From the NCBI GenBank assembly GCA_020724265.1, contig DYHH01000022.1, positions 1 to 64,000 on the forward strand: 64,000 nucleotides of DNA, read 5' to 3'. Positions 7,370 to 16,034 of this stretch are shown piece after piece. How positions within the stretch are numbered: position 1 is the stretch's first letter; each line of letters opens with the position of its first letter. The notes beneath the pieces are model-generated. The model was not told the origin of the DNA. It searched no databases and worked only from the letters and a program-made list of their open reading frames with translations. Origin of the DNA: Melioribacter roseus (GTDB taxonomy: Bacteria > Bacteroidota > Ignavibacteria > Ignavibacteriales > Melioribacteraceae). The position numbers were made by a program, and so were the translations under genes.

Positions 7370-9154
7370 ATGCAAATTCTTTCCTCTTCACATATTAATG
7401 AGCTCATTTATAACTATAAAAATGTTGAGATAAAAAAAAGACTTTCTTCTATCCAAACGAAGAAAAATAATTTTTCTACGTTGAGCAAAACGTTGTCGGA
7501 AATCAGCACAAAAGTTACAACTCTTTTAAGTTCCTTATCCAATTTAAAATCAACATCAACGAGTTCAATCTTTAATGCTAAAACCGCAACTTCAAGTAAT
7601 TCAGAATTAGTTACAGCAAGCGCTGAAAATTCTGCAAGTATAGGCTCATATGAAATTGCCGTATCTCAATTAGCAAAAAATGATATGGTCATATCTTCCG
7701 ATCTCGATTCATCTGCGGTTTTAGGTCTTACAGGCAAACATACTTTTACTATAAATACCGGTGACGGTAGTAATCCCGATTATACAAGTACAGTTACTCT
7801 TGAATTGGATGGAACAGAAACTAATTTGTCATTACTTGAGAAAATATCTACTGCAATTAACACGGATTATGCCGAGGTTTCATCTACCGTGCAATCTGCT
7901 TCGGCTGATTATAGCGGTGGTGAAAGTTCTTTTATTATAAATGTGGGTGGTACAGAATATACTATTAATACCGTCGGAGGTGGAACTTATGAGGAACTTA
8001 TTGATGAATTAGTCGAAAAAATAAATTCCACTGCTAAAGGAGTAACCGCGGTTAAAATTTCCGATGACCCGGATACCGGGGATGTAAAACTTTCATTAAC
8101 CGCAACAAATACAAAAGACTATTTAACTATCTCCCACGAAGGAGGATTTGATTTAGTTTCACATTTAGGAATAGATATTGAAAAAGAAATCAGCGCTTCA
8201 GCAGTATTATCCGCTTCCTCTTTTACACCAAGTTCCGGGAAAGCTCAATTATCAATTACCTCGAAAAATTCCGGTCTTGATTTTAGAATAAAAAACATTG
8301 CAGATGAAACCGGTTCACAAATTCTTTCACAACTCGGATTAAATCTCGGGACCTCGCGTCCGTCATTTGATCAAACAGCATCACCTGATACAGCCGGTTT
8401 TGTTTATGCAGATATTACATCGGAAGGTAATAAACTTAACTCGAAATTCACTTTTAACAGTATCCAAATTCAAAATAGTTCTAATTCGGTTAATGATCTT
8501 GTTACCGGTGTAACCTTTAATCTAAAATCCGTTATGGATGATTCAGTATCCAATGTTAATATAAATATTCAAAATGATAACACTGCCATTAGAGATGAAG
8601 TAAACGATTTTATCAAAAAGTTCAATGAACTATATTTATTACTCAAAGATAAAACTAAGTCAACAGAAAGTTCGCGTGGTGTATTAAGGGGAGATTCGAC
8701 TACGCAATCTTTATTAAATACACTTAGAGCTGTTGGTTATTCAACTTATGGAGACGAAACAAACGAATTTCAGTTTCTTTCGCAAATTGGAATTAAGTTT
8801 GATGCAAACACCGGGTTATCTATTAGTGATTCAAATCTCTTCGACGAAAAGGTAAATTTTAATACTAATTCTGTTATAAACTTATTTAATTCGACGGATA
8901 ATGGGTTGGCAACAATTTTCCATAATTCACTTAACAATTTTGCCGGGGCTGATGGTTATCTCAGTCTATCGAAAACAAGCTACGATAATTCGGTTAAATA
9001 TTTCAGTGATCGTATTGACAGTATAACTACCAGTATTGATAAAAGTGCGGATATTCTTAGAAAAAGATATCAAATGCTTCAATCACAATATGCCGCTCTA
9101 TTAAGTAACCAATCCTTTTTTAGTTCCGGAGTAACAACGGATAATTATGGATAA
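7370..9154 (+). CDS. fliD: Filament cap protein FliD (HAP2)
   Basis: The 594-residue protein has a FliD N-terminal region (KKRLSSIQTKKNNFSTLSKTLSEI), a Ser/Thr-rich middle, and a C-terminal coiled-coil region (SKTSYDNSVKYFSDRIDSI, LRKRYQMLQSQYAAL). FliD caps the growing filament and folds exported flagellin. The middle portion carries FlgE/flagellin-hook-IN-like segments (for example IDTNYAEVSSTV-like sequence around residues 160-270), giving a longer cap than many (~450-480 residues). It lies 18 bases after fliS and overlaps the next start by 8 bases. Confidence 0.93.
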   Translation: MQILSSSHINELIYNYKNVEIKKRLSSIQTKKNNFSTLSKTLSEISTKVTTLLSSLSNLKSTSTSSIFNAKTATSSNSELVTASAENSASIGSYEIAVSQLAKNDMVISSDLDSSAVLGLTGKHTFTINTGDGSNPDYTSTVTLELDGTETNLSLLEKISTAINTDYAEVSSTVQSASADYSGGESSFIINVGGTEYTINTVGGGTYEELIDELVEKINSTAKGVTAVKISDDPDTGDVKLSLTATNTKDYLTISHEGGFDLVSHLGIDIEKEISASAVLSASSFTPSSGKAQLSITSKNSGLDFRIKNIADETGSQILSQLGLNLGTSRPSFDQTASPDTAGFVYADITSEGNKLNSKFTFNSIQIQNSSNSVNDLVTGVTFNLKSVMDDSVSNVNINIQNDNTAIRDEVNDFIKKFNELYLLLKDKTKSTESSRGVLRGDSTTQSLLNTLRAVGYSTYGDETNEFQFLSQIGIKFDANTGLSISDSNLFDEKVNFNTNSVINLFNSTDNGLATIFHNSLNNFAGADGYLSLSKTSYDNSVKYFSDRIDSITTSIDKSADILRKRYQMLQSQYAALLSNQSFFSSGVTTDNYG

Positions 9155-9485
9155 ACCTGAAGCTATATTGGAAGTTTTAGAAATTTTATGTGCTAATACT
9201 TTGAAATCATTAAGAGAATTAGCACCTGAGAATTTCGAAATTAAATTTAATGAGGCTTACAAAAACTTAAAAAGAGCAAAAGAAATTAGAGCAAACATCT
9301 CATTAACTTCCGGTAATTCGGTAACTGAAGAAAAATTAAAAAAAGTTGAGAAAATCGCTAAACTTATTGCGGAAGAATACGATAATATAATTGAGAAATA
9401 TTCTTTAGAAATAGATATAATTGAAAAAGAAATAAAAACTAGTAGAAATAAGCGGAAAATGTTAAGCTATTCCGGAGGTGTGTGA
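9147..9485 (+). CDS. FliT-like small helical protein
   Basis: The 112-residue, almost entirely helical and highly charged protein starts inside the fliD stop (ATGGATAA overlap). This is where fliT, the FliD chaperone, sits in other flagellar clusters. No family signature beyond size, helicity and position can be seen, so it is called FliT-like by context. FlgN-like chaperones are similar in shape and remain possible. Confidence 0.5.
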   Translation: MDKPEAILEVLEILCANTLKSLRELAPENFEIKFNEAYKNLKRAKEIRANISLTSGNSVTEEKLKKVEKIAKLIAEEYDNIIEKYSLEIDIIEKEIKTSRNKRKMLSYSGGV

Positions 9486-9736
9486 TGAAAATAAATAATA
9501 TTAATAACCCTTCTTTTCTTCCCGGTTCGAAGAAAAACATTGAACCGAAAGATGGGAAAAGAAACGAGGTTTCGGATTCTATTCAAATATCTTCCGAAGC
9601 AAGAGAACTATTAAGCCAGGACAGAATTTCCAAGCTTAACGAAATAAAAGAAAAACTGAATCAAAATTTCTACAGTAGAAAAGAGGTTATTGAAAAAACT
9701 GCTGAAGCAATTCTTAAAGAATTAAAATCAGAATAA
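9485..9736 (+). CDS. flgM: Anti-sigma-28 factor FlgM
   Basis: The 83-residue protein shows the FlgM pattern: a disordered N-terminus, DSIQISSEARELL, then the sigma-binding helices KLNEIKEKLNQNFYSRKEVIEKTAEAIL. FlgM holds FliA inactive until it is exported through the completed hook. The ATG at 9485 lies 5 bases after GGAGG and overlaps the previous stop by one base; a GTG at 9482 is an alternative. The partner FliA is encoded at 41.4 kb. Confidence 0.85.
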   Translation: MKINNINNPSFLPGSKKNIEPKDGKRNEVSDSIQISSEARELLSQDRISKLNEIKEKLNQNFYSRKEVIEKTAEAILKELKSE

Positions 9737-9834
9737 TTTCTTATCGTCAAAAATCCATTCTCCTCAGTTAAAACATATTTAACTATTGCCGGATAATTCG
9801 TATTTTAGTATCCTTTTTATTAGTGATCTGAGAT

Positions 9835-10548
9835 ATGTTTTCTGAAATTAACCAAAAGAATAAACTTGAAATTTTAGGAAAGCTTGCCGCCAGCCTTTCG
9901 CATGAACTTCGTAATCCGCTATCAGCAATAAAACTGAACCTTGATTATATGAAAATGGGTGTAGACGAACTCCCTGAAGAAATGTTGGAATCCTTAGAAA
10001 GCTGCATTACCGGCGTTGAAAGAATCGAGTACCTTATCGAAAATATTCTTAGTTTTTCTAGAAGGAATAGAAATTCTTCCGAAAAAATTTGTATCAACGA
10101 TGTCTCAAAAATTGCAGTTAGTCTTAGTCAGGCAAAAGCAAGTAGAGAAAAAATTACAATATCAACGGAATACTTGGACAACATTGCCAAAGTAGAATTT
10201 AGTAAAAGTAATCTTTTACAAGTTTTTCTTAACTTAATTACCAATGCAATTGAAGCATGTAATGGAAACCGGGGAGAAATTTTTATAAGAACACATTCAT
10301 CAGGTACTTCTCCTTATAATGTAGTGTGGGCAATAACTGATAATGGTATGGGTATCAAGGATGAAATTAAAGAAAAGATATTCGGAGATTTCTTTACAAA
10401 CAAAGAATCCGGCACAGGTATTGGTTTAACTGTTTGCAAAAACCTACTTGAAGAAAAAGATGCAAAGTTGGAATTTAGCAGTGAATTTGGAAAAGGAACA
10501 ACGTTCCGAATATTTTTCAAAACCGAATTGAAGGTTCAAGATGCTTAA
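9835..10548 (+). CDS. Soluble histidine kinase of the flagellar regulatory pair (FlrB/FleS/NtrB-like)
   Basis: The 237-residue kinase lacks any sensor or membrane region. The H-box SHELRNPLSAIKLN has the phospho-acceptor at about H23. The N-box NLITNAIEACNGN, G1 DNGMGI and G2 GTGIGLTVCKNL are intact. It overlaps the next gene by 8 bases; that gene encodes a sigma-54 activator, so the pair probably controls the -24/-12 promoters in this island. An in-frame TGA two codons before the ATG fixes the start region; the ribosome site is poor. Its signal is unknown; in FlgS-type kinases it is the state of the export apparatus. Confidence 0.85.
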   Translation: MFSEINQKNKLEILGKLAASLSHELRNPLSAIKLNLDYMKMGVDELPEEMLESLESCITGVERIEYLIENILSFSRRNRNSSEKICINDVSKIAVSLSQAKASREKITISTEYLDNIAKVEFSKSNLLQVFLNLITNAIEACNGNRGEIFIRTHSSGTSPYNVVWAITDNGMGIKDEIKEKIFGDFFTNKESGTGIGLTVCKNLLEEKDAKLEFSSEFGKGTTFRIFFKTELKVQDA

Positions 10549-11935
10549 AAAAGTTTTAATTATTGACGATGATCAACTTGTAAGTGTTTCTTTAAAGAAA
10601 GCACTAACAAGATTAAACTTCAACGTGGAAATTTGTTTAGATGCAGTTGAAGTATTCGAAAGCATCAGAAATTTTGATCCGGATATTATATTGCTTGATA
10701 TATATCTAACAACGCATAACGGGCTGGAAATATTAAAAGAAATAAAAATTAAATACACTGATCTGCCAGTAATTATGATAACAGGTTATGCCGATGTTGA
10801 TATTGCCGTTAATGCAATTAAGAACGGAGCTTATGATTTTTTGCTTAAACCTTTGGACTTAGATCAACTTAACACCGTATTGAAAAAGGCTTCCGAGAAT
10901 TTAAATCTGAAAAGAGAAGTCGAAACCCTACAGGAGATTTTAAGACAAGATGAATTAACACCAGATTACTTCGGGAAAAGCGGTAAAATTCAGCGTATTG
11001 TTAAAACCGCTCAAAAATTAGCAAAAAGCTCGGATACAACGGTTCTCATAGAAGGTGAAAGCGGAACCGGCAAAGAAGTGTTCGCGAAGTTCATTCATCA
11101 AAATAGTCCGAGGAAAACAGCTAACTTCATTCAAATCAACTGTGCTACAATACCAAAAGACTTAGCAGAAAGCGAACTCTTTGGGCATGAAAAAGGTGCT
11201 TTCACAGGTGCTGCTCAGAAAACTAAACTTGGTAAATTTGAATTAGCCGATAAGGGAACAATTCTTCTTGATGAAATTGGTGAGTTGACTCAAGATTTAC
11301 AAGTTAAATTGTTAAGAGTACTCCAAGAAAAAAAGTTTTATAGAGTTGGCGGTGAAAAAGAAGTTGAAGTCGATGTTAGAGTATTAGCGGCAACCAATAA
11401 ACAGCTCGAAGATGAAGTACGAGCCGGCAATTTTAGGGAGGATCTTTTTTATAGATTAAACGTGGCTAAGATTGTCATTCCACCTCTGCGTGAACGCTCA
11501 GAGGATATTCCTTCATTATCGTATTCATTTCTTGCAGAATTTAACAAGAAATTTCAAAAGAGTGTTACCGATATTGATCCGGTTGCAATGGATCGTTTAA
11601 AGGAATATCCATGGAAAGGAAATATAAGAGAGCTCAGAAACGTCATTGAGAGAGCTTTATTATTGATCGATGAAGAAAAAATTCTTAAACCACATTTTCT
11701 AAGTTTTATGAGCGATTTGTATGCTAAAGGGGATAAACAATCCGAGAAGTTCACTCTTACTATTCCTCCAAGCGGGATTAAGATTGATGATGTAATCAAG
11801 GACTTAATTCTTAAAACACTCAAAATTACAAATGGCAATCAAGTTAAAGCCGCAAAAATTCTCGGCTTATCAAGATCTAAGTTACGCTATAGGATGGAAC
11901 AGCTGAATATTTCCGTCACTAAAAATTTTGATTAG
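10541..11935 (+). CDS. Sigma-54-dependent response regulator (FlrC/FleR/FlgR-like)
   Basis: The 464-residue protein has a receiver (D53 in LLDIYL, K in LLKPL), an AAA+ domain with Walker A GESGTGKE near 173, the sigma-54-contacting GAFTGA loop near 218, a Walker B LLDEIGEL, and a C-terminal Fis-type helix-turn-helix (NGNQVKAAKILGLSRSKLRYR). It is the obvious activator of the five sigma-54 promoters in the window; no other sigma-54 activator gene is seen here. Upstream binding sites were not identified. An A/T hairpin follows. Confidence 0.92.
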   Translation: MLKKVLIIDDDQLVSVSLKKALTRLNFNVEICLDAVEVFESIRNFDPDIILLDIYLTTHNGLEILKEIKIKYTDLPVIMITGYADVDIAVNAIKNGAYDFLLKPLDLDQLNTVLKKASENLNLKREVETLQEILRQDELTPDYFGKSGKIQRIVKTAQKLAKSSDTTVLIEGESGTGKEVFAKFIHQNSPRKTANFIQINCATIPKDLAESELFGHEKGAFTGAAQKTKLGKFELADKGTILLDEIGELTQDLQVKLLRVLQEKKFYRVGGEKEVEVDVRVLAATNKQLEDEVRAGNFREDLFYRLNVAKIVIPPLRERSEDIPSLSYSFLAEFNKKFQKSVTDIDPVAMDRLKEYPWKGNIRELRNVIERALLLIDEEKILKPHFLSFMSDLYAKGDKQSEKFTLTIPPSGIKIDDVIKDLILKTLKITNGNQVKAAKILGLSRSKLRYRMEQLNISVTKNFD

Positions 11936-11955
11936 TGTTAATATTTCTTCTTTAG

Positions 11956-11982
11956 AAAAAATATACCTCAGATATTTTTTTT
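11956..11982 (+). terminator. AT-rich terminator after the sigma-54 activator
   Basis: AAAAAATAT (11956-11964) and ATATTTTTT (11972-11980) form a 9-bp stem around a 7-base loop and continue into TT. It is A/T-only and could act on either strand. It separates the regulator pair from the chemotaxis operon. The rest of 11936-12203 holds the sigma-54 promoter and a small leader hairpin; no gene is seen. Confidence 0.5.
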
Positions 11983-12110
11983 GTTCAGAAAGCTCATCTT
12001 TTTCCACTTTCTTTATTAAACATACCAATATAATATTGCACACCTGGCTAATATTGAGCAATGGTGAGTAAGCAAAACAACAATTTTTTCTATAAATCAA
12101 ATCTAATATA

Positions 12111-12126
12111 AGGCATCAAAATTGCT
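12111..12126 (+). promoter_or_regulatory. Sigma-54 promoter of the HEAT-che operon
   Basis: AGGCATCAAAATTGCT has GG and GC at the correct -24/-12 spacing and the full TTGC element. Transcription would start near 12137, giving a leader of about 67 bases. That leader contains a 6-bp hairpin (TGTTTC/GAAACA, 12152-12170) directly followed by AGGA. Confidence 0.75.
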
Positions 12127-12203
12127 TTTAAGGTATAAATATTTGCAAAAATGTTTCGATTATAGAAACAGGATTTAATATAAATAAACTACCGGACGAA
12201 AAA

Positions 12204-13583
12204 GTGGCTAAAAATTATGATGTGAAAAAGATTTTCTCAAATATCAATTCTCAAGAGAAAATTGAACTACTCGAGCAACTTAATATACAAACCCTCGATC
12301 AACAGGATTTGGAAAGTCTTGTTTTATTAATCGATGATAATGATAACGGAATCAGAAACTGCATTACCAATTTATTTTCTTTCAGTGATGATCCGAGAAT
12401 TCCCTCACTGCTCGTTAAATATATTTCGTCAACTAATATTTCATCGAGAAATCTTGCAGGTGAAATTTTAGTTAAAATAGGTAGTAATTCAGTCGATTCT
12501 CTAATTGGTTATTTAGGTGAAGTCAAGAATTATGATGATCAGAAATTTATTATAGATCTATTAGGTTTGATTAAAAATAATAAAGCCGAAGAAGCTATCG
12601 TAGAAATATTAAGAAATACAAAGGATGCAAATGTAAAACTATCTTGCATTGAAGCTCTCGGTAATATGGAATCCGAAAAATCTGTTGGTTTAATTTTAAC
12701 AAATTATGATGAAGATGATATATATAAACCGACCATTAATGAAGCGCTCGGGAAAATCGGTTCACAAGAAGCTTTAGATTTTATGATAAAAAAATATCCC
12801 GTTGAAAATGATTTAACAAAGTACTCTATTATTGAAAGTCTCGGGATAATCGGTAACATGGAGACTTTCTTTTTCTTAATTTCAGAATTAAATACTTCCG
12901 AAGGTCCTCTCATCTGGGTATTAATAAATAGCATTAAACAGTTGTCCGAGAAATTAAATCTTGATGTTCCCTTCGATGAAAAGATGCGTAATGCAATTTT
13001 AGCTACAATCTATCAAGCGAATTCCGAGTTTAAGAAATCAGCAATTCATCTATTGAAAGAATTTAACGACAAAGAGATAGTTACTGCTTGTTTAACAGCA
13101 CTTGGTGAAGACTATGAATTGGATGAGATTCTCAGAACAAAAGTGCTTCAAAACAAAGAACATTCTCTATTAGCATTTCCTTCTCTTCTTAAAATTAAAT
13201 TAAAAAATTCCGAATGTGTTCTTAATCTGCTTAATGATATTATAGACTCTTTGGAAATTCCTGTTACAAATATACTTAAGGGGCTTAGTTTAAGAAATTT
13301 GATTGATGCACTTTCTGATTATTTATCGAATTCCGATGAAGAAGCCCGCAGAATATCGATGAATCTTTTATTCAGAATTGACTCTAAAACGGCATTACTT
13401 TTTTCAGATAAGATGTTGAGCGATGACAATATTTGGAACAAACTAAGATTTGTTGATAACCTTGCGGAAATTGAAGACGAATCTGCAAATAAGATTTTAG
13501 AAATATTAACCGAAGACTCTGAAATAATGGTTAGCAATCGTGCTTCGGAATTACTAAAACAAAGAACCTCTATTTATAATTAA
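12204..13583 (+). CDS. HEAT-repeat protein
   Basis: The 459-residue soluble protein is built from HEAT/PBS-lyase-type repeats of ~30 residues, for example LVKIGSNSVDSLIGYLGEV, EALGNMESEKSVGLIL, EALGKIGSQEALDFMI and ESLGIIGNMETFFFLI. It starts at GTG 12204. As the first gene of the chemotaxis operon it probably acts as a protein-binding scaffold linked to CheR/CheY, but no catalytic motif is present and no function can be assigned. HEAT domains occur beside CheR in some lineages, which is the only support for a chemotaxis role. Confidence 0.8.
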   Translation: MAKNYDVKKIFSNINSQEKIELLEQLNIQTLDQQDLESLVLLIDDNDNGIRNCITNLFSFSDDPRIPSLLVKYISSTNISSRNLAGEILVKIGSNSVDSLIGYLGEVKNYDDQKFIIDLLGLIKNNKAEEAIVEILRNTKDANVKLSCIEALGNMESEKSVGLILTNYDEDDIYKPTINEALGKIGSQEALDFMIKKYPVENDLTKYSIIESLGIIGNMETFFFLISELNTSEGPLIWVLINSIKQLSEKLNLDVPFDEKMRNAILATIYQANSEFKKSAIHLLKEFNDKEIVTACLTALGEDYELDEILRTKVLQNKEHSLLAFPSLLKIKLKNSECVLNLLNDIIDSLEIPVTNILKGLSLRNLIDALSDYLSNSDEEARRISMNLLFRIDSKTALLFSDKMLSDDNIWNKLRFVDNLAEIEDESANKILEILTEDSEIMVSNRASELLKQRTSIYN

Positions 13584-13600
13584 GAAATAGAAGACAAACA

Positions 13601-14494
13601 ATGATCGAACAAACTGCTTCTTCATTTAGAATTAATTCAATACTCGATGCTTCAAATGATATCAAATTATCAAACGAAGCTTTTGAAAAATGGCGTCAAT
13701 ATATTTATTCAAATTGCGGAATATATTTTCAAGACAACAAGAAATATTTGCTGGAAAGCAGGTTACAAAAAAGAATTAAGTTTTTGGGATTGGATTCCTT
13801 TGATCAATACTTATTTCATGTGCAAAAGCAAAACGGTAATAAGGATGAACAAAAATATCTTTACGAAGCAATAACAATAAACGAAACTTTCTTCTTTAGG
13901 AATCAGCCCCAGCTCGAAGCTCTAATATCAAAAGTTATACCCGAGTTAATTGCACATAAAAATAAAACCGGTAACAAAACTATTAGGATTTGGAGTGCGG
14001 CAAGTTCATCCGGCGAAGAAGCTTATTCAGTAGCAATGATAATAGACGACTTGATTAAACCAATGTATCCCGGCTATAATTTCGAAATAATTGGCACTGA
14101 TCTTAGTCAAGCTGTAATTAATACGGCGAAAAGTGGTCTTTACAAAGAATATTCCGTAAGACAAACTCCATCTTATTACTTAAAAAAATATTTTAGAATA
14201 ACGAATAACTCGTATCAAATAAGTGAAAATATTTTGAACATGGTTAAATTCAAGATACTCAATCTATATGACGATTTAGCTATGAAAGCTATGATAAACT
14301 ATGACATTATATTCTGTGCAAATGTACTTATCTATTTCGATATGAAATCAAAAATGAAAGTTGTTTCACACCTATATAACTCGTTGAATCAAAAAGGTTA
14401 TTTGTTTATCGGTTATTCAGAGACATTGCACGGTATATCGAAAGCTTTTCTGGTTATAAGTTTCCCTAAAACAATCGGTTACAAAAAGGAGTAG
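13601..14494 (+). CDS. cheR: Chemoreceptor methyltransferase CheR
   Basis: The 297-residue protein contains the CheR N-terminal helical region (FEKWRQYIYSNCGIYF, YLLESRLQKRI), NETFFFRNQPQ, and the SAM-binding RIWSAASSSGEEAYS. IIFCANVLIYFD and LFIGYSETL follow. It adds methyl groups to receptor glutamates during adaptation. It lies 17 bases after the HEAT gene. A ~25-residue N-terminal lead before the CheR domain is poorly conserved. Confidence 0.93.
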   Translation: MIEQTASSFRINSILDASNDIKLSNEAFEKWRQYIYSNCGIYFQDNKKYLLESRLQKRIKFLGLDSFDQYLFHVQKQNGNKDEQKYLYEAITINETFFFRNQPQLEALISKVIPELIAHKNKTGNKTIRIWSAASSSGEEAYSVAMIIDDLIKPMYPGYNFEIIGTDLSQAVINTAKSGLYKEYSVRQTPSYYLKKYFRITNNSYQISENILNMVKFKILNLYDDLAMKAMINYDIIFCANVLIYFDMKSKMKVVSHLYNSLNQKGYLFIGYSETLHGISKAFLVISFPKTIGYKKE

Positions 14495-14503
14495 TTAAAG
14501 ATT

Positions 14504-14869
14504 ATGAAAAAAGTAATTTTAGTTGCTGATGATTCAGCTACTATCAGAAAATTTGTTTCTTTTTCATTAACCGTAAAGGGATTTGAAATAATTCCCGTTT
14601 CTGATGGAATGGAAGCATTGGAAAAATTACCTCAGAACAACATCGATTTGGTAATTACGGATCTAAATATGCCGAACGTTGACGGATTTGAATTGATATC
14701 CAGGATAAGAAGTAATGAACAATATTCTGATATACCTATTATTATTCTCAGTTCATTAAGTTCTCAAGATGAAGTTAAAAGAGGGTTAAGCATCGGGGCT
14801 AACTCTTATCTAGTTAAACCGTTCGATCCTACAAAAATTCTTTACGAAGTTTCTAAGTATTTAAATTAG
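14504..14869 (+). CDS. Single-domain CheY-like response regulator 1
   Basis: The 121-residue receiver domain has ADDS, the phospho-acceptor in VITDLNMP and lysine in VKPF. The residue at the usual Thr87 position is Ser (ILSSLSS). It lies 9 bases after cheR and 12 before a more canonical CheY. It could be a phosphate sink or a second motor or adaptation regulator; sequence alone does not decide. Confidence 0.85.
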   Translation: MKKVILVADDSATIRKFVSFSLTVKGFEIIPVSDGMEALEKLPQNNIDLVITDLNMPNVDGFELISRIRSNEQYSDIPIIILSSLSSQDEVKRGLSIGANSYLVKPFDPTKILYEVSKYLN

Positions 14870-14881
14870 AGGAGAATTAAA

Positions 14882-15253
14882 ATGAGTATTAAATTTCTTG
14901 TAGTAGATGATTCTATAACAATGAGAAGAATTGTCGCTAACTCATTGAAAAATCTTGGCTATAACGATTTTGTTGAGGCAAGCGATGGTAAAGATGCCTT
15001 GGATAAATTAGCTGCGGATGATAATATAAATTTTGTAATAACCGATTGGAATATGCCGGTTTTATCCGGTTTGGAGTTAATAAAGGCCATTCGAAGTGAC
15101 GAAAAACTCAAAGAGCTTCCTGTTTTAATGGTAACCACAAGAGGAGTTAAAGAAGATATTATTGAAGCCCTTTCAGCTAAAGTAAATAACTATATAGTAA
15201 AACCTTTTACTCCGCAAATTCTCAAAGAAAAAATAGAACAAATACTTAGTTAA
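14882..15253 (+). CDS. cheY: Chemotaxis response regulator CheY
   Basis: The 123-residue receiver matches motor CheY: VVDDSITMRRIV, VITDWNMPVLSGLEL with the phospho-Asp, MVTTRGVKEDI with Thr, and IVKPFTPQ with Lys. It follows an AGGAG ribosome site and directly precedes cheZ, the usual pairing. Phospho-CheY would bind the N-terminal [12 protein letters not shown] segment of FliM. Confidence 0.92.
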   Translation: MSIKFLVVDDSITMRRIVANSLKNLGYNDFVEASDGKDALDKLAADDNINFVITDWNMPVLSGLELIKAIRSDEKLKELPVLMVTTRGVKEDIIEALSAKVNNYIVKPFTPQILKEKIEQILS

Positions 15254-15274
15254 CCGATTAGGGAGAAAATAATA

Positions 15275-16030
15275 ATGGCTCAACAAACAAGCATGATGCA
15301 GCTATTTGAAAAACTTGATGATTTAAAATCAGTTTTTATATACGGTCAAAAAATAATTCCAGTTATCCATAGTCTTTTGGATTTTATGAAAGATACAGTT
15401 CCTTTGCTTGAAAATATAAATAGATCTATAGCTGATAGCACAACCAAAATTCCAAAAGCAAAACATCATATTCACGATGTTACAAATGCAACGGAACTTG
15501 CTACAACCGAAATATTGGATATAGTCGATACTATTTCCGATGATGTTCAAACAATAGATAGTAAAATTAATTCCGTTATAGAAAAAGAAAAAAATAGAGC
15601 TTCACAATTTGATGAAATTATAGCATTGTTAGATGATAAACCGGAGGTAAAATCAAAACTCGTTTCACTAAAAGAGGAATTGGTTTCTCAGGATGTAATT
15701 GAATCTATACAAGAAATCATTTCTAAAATTAGAAACGATGCATACAATATTACAATTTCACTGCAAGTTCAGGATATCACCTCGCAGCAATTAGCGGCTG
15801 TTAATCACCTAATCGAATCAGTACAAGAAAGACTTTCATCATTAATAATTACTCTCGGTGAAACTGAAATTAAAGAAATGAGAATTGAAAAAGATGCCAC
15901 ACCGGAAAATGTCCATTTTGATCCTCAAGCTTCTTATAACAAGGAAACTTCCAGGCAGGAAATGGCAGACTCGTTGGTTCGAGAAAATTTAAATGCATCA
16001 CAGGAAGAAATCGATAAATTATTTTCATAA
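15275..16030 (+). CDS. cheZ: CheY-P phosphatase CheZ
   Basis: The 251-residue helical protein shows the CheZ active-site pattern D-x3-Q (DITSQ, D167/Q171), matching D143/Q147 of E. coli CheZ. It ends in NASQEEIDKLF, resembling the CheZ C-terminal CheY-binding helix. CheZ dephosphorylates CheY-P and resets the motor. The gene sits between cheY and cheA, and no cheC, cheX or cheD is seen in the window. Confidence 0.85.
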   Translation: MAQQTSMMQLFEKLDDLKSVFIYGQKIIPVIHSLLDFMKDTVPLLENINRSIADSTTKIPKAKHHIHDVTNATELATTEILDIVDTISDDVQTIDSKINSVIEKEKNRASQFDEIIALLDDKPEVKSKLVSLKEELVSQDVIESIQEIISKIRNDAYNITISLQVQDITSQQLAAVNHLIESVQERLSSLIITLGETEIKEMRIEKDATPENVHFDPQASYNKETSRQEMADSLVRENLNASQEEIDKLFS

Positions 16031-16034
16031 TACT

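Noticed and set aside
9769-9796. Sigma-28-like TAAAACAT-N11-GCCGGATAA before the flagellar kinase gene
   Set aside because: The -10 box needs an extra G and the -35 match is poor. A FliA promoter for the sigma-54 activator pair would also invert the hierarchy.
12045-12060. A second -24/-12-like site, TGGCTAATATTGAGCA, before the che operon
   Set aside because: GG and GC spacing fits but the TTGC element is GAGC, and a better site lies at 12111. It may be chance or a decoy.
11936-12110. Possible small protein or RNA gene in the largest gap
   Set aside because: Only the A/T hairpin and a 72-codon minus-strand frame overlapping the regulator gene are present; neither has a ribosome site or conserved features that can be judged by eye.
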